This document shows positions 6,952-9,144 of a DNA stretch of 9,144 nt, in pieces (position 1 is the stretch's first letter; every line of letters starts with the position of its first letter). The notes beneath the pieces are model-generated. The model was not told the DNA's origin and searched no databases. It saw nothing but the letters and a program-made list of their open reading frames with translations. Origin of the DNA: an uncultured Bacteroidota bacterium (GTDB lineage: Bacteria; Bacteroidota; Bacteroidia; UKL13-3); contig CAISTO010000336.1 of the NCBI GenBank assembly GCA_903888395.1, positions 1-9,144 of the forward strand. Direction: 5' to 3'. A program made the position numbers and the translations under genes.

Positions 6952-8088
6952 TTACTTTTCTTTTTCTTCTCCCTTCAATATTCTGAGTAAAAAATGTTCA
7001 TATTTTTTATGCCCTAAGGTATTAAAATGCCCATCAGGTGAAGGAACATAGTCGCGCTGCTTATTCATTCCATCAGTAATATAGAACGGATGATTTCCAA
7101 AAGATGCCCTGCATTTTTTAATTATCAGTTCATTGTCATCTTTGCCATTATTAATAACAGCTAAGATAAATTCTGTATGACTAGCCCGACAGATGCTATC
7201 TATTTGCCAAATATATTCTGCTGTGCAATCTATATGAGGAACAAATGTAGAATTAACTCGGGGATGATAGTAACCTTTGGTTATGCGCACTAACTGAGTT
7301 ACCAAAACACTATATTGCATGGCGAATCGAAGTTGACTGTTTTGTTCTCCCCGCCATGTAAATTTTTCAGCTGTGTAATTATAGGCATCTATATAAGTAT
7401 CGAATAGTTCAATACTATCATCATCAACAGTTTCGTAGTTCATTTTATAAAAACCACCCGCATTAGTTGGATATAAATCGGGATATACAAAAGGAATCAG
7501 TTTTTTGCGGTAATACAAAAAATCATTAGAAAAATAGAAATTGACAATCAAATAATCGGGCTTTATTATGGGCACGTACAACTGCGTTAATTTTAAATAA
7601 GTGGCAACATCGCTTCCAGGAACACCCAAATTATAAGTTACAATTCCGTCCTCATTGCCCAACAAATTAGCAAAGCTGTGTTGAATCGAATCAGCTGAAT
7701 AGCCCCAAGTAAACGAATCGCCTAATAGCATTATTTTTTTCTTGCATGTAGTATCTTTTAAAGAAAATTCAGAGTCCTGAAAACCATTACTGTTTATGGG
7801 CACATGAAAAACATTTCGTTTTACCATTCTTTTTAAGGTAGTATTAAAGTGATCGAAGTCATGGTCGAAATTAGCAGTGTTATACTTGCGGTCTATCATC
7901 ATAATGCCGTTGCTATCAGCTTTGAAAAGAGTAGGGAGATAAATCGAATCGGGAAAATTTAGTGATATTTTGTTTATTTGCTGTGGAGGCATTAATATAC
8001 CAGGTTTATATCCTATAGTGCGCAAAACTACTTCGATTAAAATCAACACGCTTGCGAAAACAAAAAGAAGGTAACGTATATAACTCAT
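6952..8088 (-). CDS. Membrane-anchored SGNH/GDSL hydrolase-like protein
   Basis: The 378-aa product starts with a single hydrophobic helix (about residues 4-24), most likely a signal anchor that places the rest outside the cytoplasmic membrane. The SGNH blocks follow in order: the nucleophile Ser125 in LLGDSFTWGY, the oxyanion Gly in NLGVPGSD (153-160), Asn188 in YFSND, and the acid-base pair D352 and H354 in SPDGHFNTLGH. Such proteins act as esterases or O-acyl transferases on glycans or lipids; which one applies cannot be told. No membrane acyltransferase domain is fused or adjacent. It is a paralogue of the broken gene upstream, sharing the anchor and the E(V/I)xLRxIG(Y/F)xP motif after it. 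Base composition is visibly richer in GC (several 60-base lines reach about 40%) than in the PhyH genes, pointing to a different recent history. The ATG at 8086-8088 gives the full anchor helix. Confidence 0.9.
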   Translation of the reverse strand: MSYIRYLLFVFASVLILIEVVLRTIGYKPGILMPPQQINKISLNFPDSIYLPTLFKADSNGIMMIDRKYNTANFDHDFDHFNTTLKRMVKRNVFHVPINSNGFQDSEFSLKDTTCKKKIMLLGDSFTWGYSADSIQHSFANLLGNEDGIVTYNLGVPGSDVATYLKLTQLYVPIIKPDYLIVNFYFSNDFLYYRKKLIPFVYPDLYPTNAGGFYKMNYETVDDDSIELFDTYIDAYNYTAEKFTWRGEQNSQLRFAMQYSVLVTQLVRITKGYYHPRVNSTFVPHIDCTAEYIWQIDSICRASHTEFILAVINNGKDDNELIIKKCRASFGNHPFYITDGMNKQRDYVPSPDGHFNTLGHKKYEHFLLRILKGEEKEK

Positions 8089-8144
8089 TGGTTAAAATAG
8101 AGAGAGTATTTATGAATATTTTTTTTATTGAAATAAATATGTTG

Positions 8145-9130
8145 TTACATTAATTTTATAATATATTCATATAAATTTTTAGCATAAATTTCATGTGCTT
8201 TATAATTTGGATGTGGGTCACACGGAGCCAAACTAAAATCTTCCTCAGAATAATTTGGAAATAAGTTCACATAATTCAAATTGTTTTCAAAACAAAAAGT
8301 TTTAATTTCACTTGATTTCCTGATATTTAATACATCTGCAATAATTAACTTAAAACCGTATTAAATCGCTAATTTCTGTAAATCAATAAATATCTTTTTA
8401 GTAATAGGAAATCCAACTGTATTTTTTATACTTATATTATTCCAAATCTGATTTATAAAATAAGAAATTGCTGAAAATTTTACCATAGGAACAGGGTAAA
8501 AATCTTTTACAATATCTATATATTCAATTTCAATATCATTGTTTTTAATTGTACATCGAGGATAATAATATTTTGACGAAACAAGCCCTTTATTAAACGT
8601 AATTCCTTCAAATAATTTAGACTCATAACTCCTTGTAAGCTGATTTCTCTCTTCGTGAAAAGTGGCGTATGAAATTACCACAATTTTTGGTCTTTCGCCC
8701 TTTTCCAAAGTTTTTTTTAGTTTCAGAAAAGATTGAATAGTTCCAGATCCTGGAACTGCATAATTATAAATTTCATGATTATTAAGTAAATTTTGAAGTA
8801 AATAGGGATATGTCTTTTCATCATTTATTCCATATCCATAAGCAAATGAGCAACCATAAATAAATATTTTATTCTTATGAACATTATTAATTTTAGATGT
8901 AATTCTTCTGAATTATGTGTGGCAACAAATTCCAAACAATTATTAATATTGATTTTATACTTCCCTTTCTTCAAAGAAATCCCTAATGAATCTGGTACAA
9001 AACTTATTTCTGGTTTACTTATAAATTTTTGATTGAAAACTTTTGGACTAAATCCTATAAACCTCAACAATATTTCTGTTATTATGAATATTAAAATTAT
9101 TCTAATTATTATATATGTTGTTTTAATCAT
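8145..9130 (-). pseudogene. Broken SGNH/GDSL hydrolase-like gene (frameshift plus nonsense codon)
   Basis: The gene starts at the ATG at 9128-9130 with a hydrophobic anchor helix (residues 5-22) and the LLRFIGFSPK motif also seen in the intact SGNH gene. The frame fits a coding sequence up to ATHNSEE, then must shift near 8900-8910 (net loss of 1 nt) to continue as TSKINNVHKNKIFIYGCSF, where GCSFAYGYG is the nucleophile block. The NYAVPGSGT block and VVISYATFHEERN follow. An in-frame TAA at 8361-8363 interrupts the sequence after QKLA; beyond it the same frame continues with YGFKLIIADV and ends with the catalytic D-x-H in CDPHPNYKAHE before the TAA at 8145-8147. Restored, it would be about 328 aa, a normal length. 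Both lesions inactivate it, unless they are assembly errors. Pieces at 8361-8708 and 8825-9130 should not be annotated as separate genes. Confidence 0.87.
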
Positions 9131-9144
9131 TAATTTTGTTATTC

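Noticed and set aside
6812..7051. Plus-strand reading frame of 79 codons, partly in the 187-bp gap
   Set aside because: It needs a TTG start and more than a third of it is antisense to the SGNH C-terminus. The LPELIPFRIFRK part resembles nothing I can name with confidence.
8361..8708. A separate small gene starting at a TTG
   Set aside because: The frame is open upstream of the TTG back through the SGNH nucleophile block and the sequence continues past its TAA to the D-x-H block, so it is only the middle of the broken SGNH gene.
1..9144. CRISPR array, tRNA or rRNA genes, insertion sequences, attachment sites
   Set aside because: No regularly spaced repeats, no tRNA- or rRNA-like conserved segments and no transposase or terminal inverted repeats were seen on either strand.

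Overview
The window is about 9.1 kb of very AT-rich DNA. Every intact gene lies on the minus strand, so transcription runs from the right edge to the left. Low GC, gene starts without a Shine-Dalgarno sequence, and the gene families present suggest a member of the Bacteroidota (Flavobacteriia or Cytophagia-like). This is an inference from style, since no marker gene is present.

In order of transcription: (1) a membrane-anchored SGNH/GDSL-hydrolase-like gene that is broken by a frameshift near 8905 and an in-frame TAA at 8361-8363 (9130 to 8145); (2) an intact relative of it, with the same N-terminal anchor and visibly higher GC (8088 to 6952); (3) a gap of 187 bp; (4) four tightly packed genes for phytanoyl-CoA-dioxygenase-like (PhyH) Fe(II)/2-oxoglutarate oxygenases, called E, D, C and B here (6764 to 2892), with gaps of 2, 5 and 5 nt; (5) a 445-bp gap holding a perfect AT-rich inverted repeat and a decayed PhyH copy on the PLUS strand, which converges on gene B and overlaps its 3' end; (6) a fifth PhyH gene, A (2446 to 1490); (7) a class I SAM-dependent methyltransferase (1445 to 600); (8) a UbiA-family membrane prenyltransferase whose ATG overlaps the methyltransferase stop (TAATG) and which runs off the left edge of the window.

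The unusual content is the array of five divergent full-length PhyH paralogues plus a sixth dead one. All five intact copies keep the iron-binding HxD...H triad and the 2-oxoglutarate-binding Arg, so all look catalytically competent. Four of them (A-D) end in a similar short, basic and aromatic C-terminal tail. Together with the methyltransferase and UbiA enzyme, the layout fits a tailoring pathway in which a lipid- or prenyl-linked small molecule or glycan precursor is repeatedly hydroxylated and methylated. The SGNH proteins would act outside the cytoplasmic membrane, on esters. The substrate cannot be read from the sequence. Gene loss and rearrangement (two pseudogenes, one inverted) show that the locus is evolving quickly.
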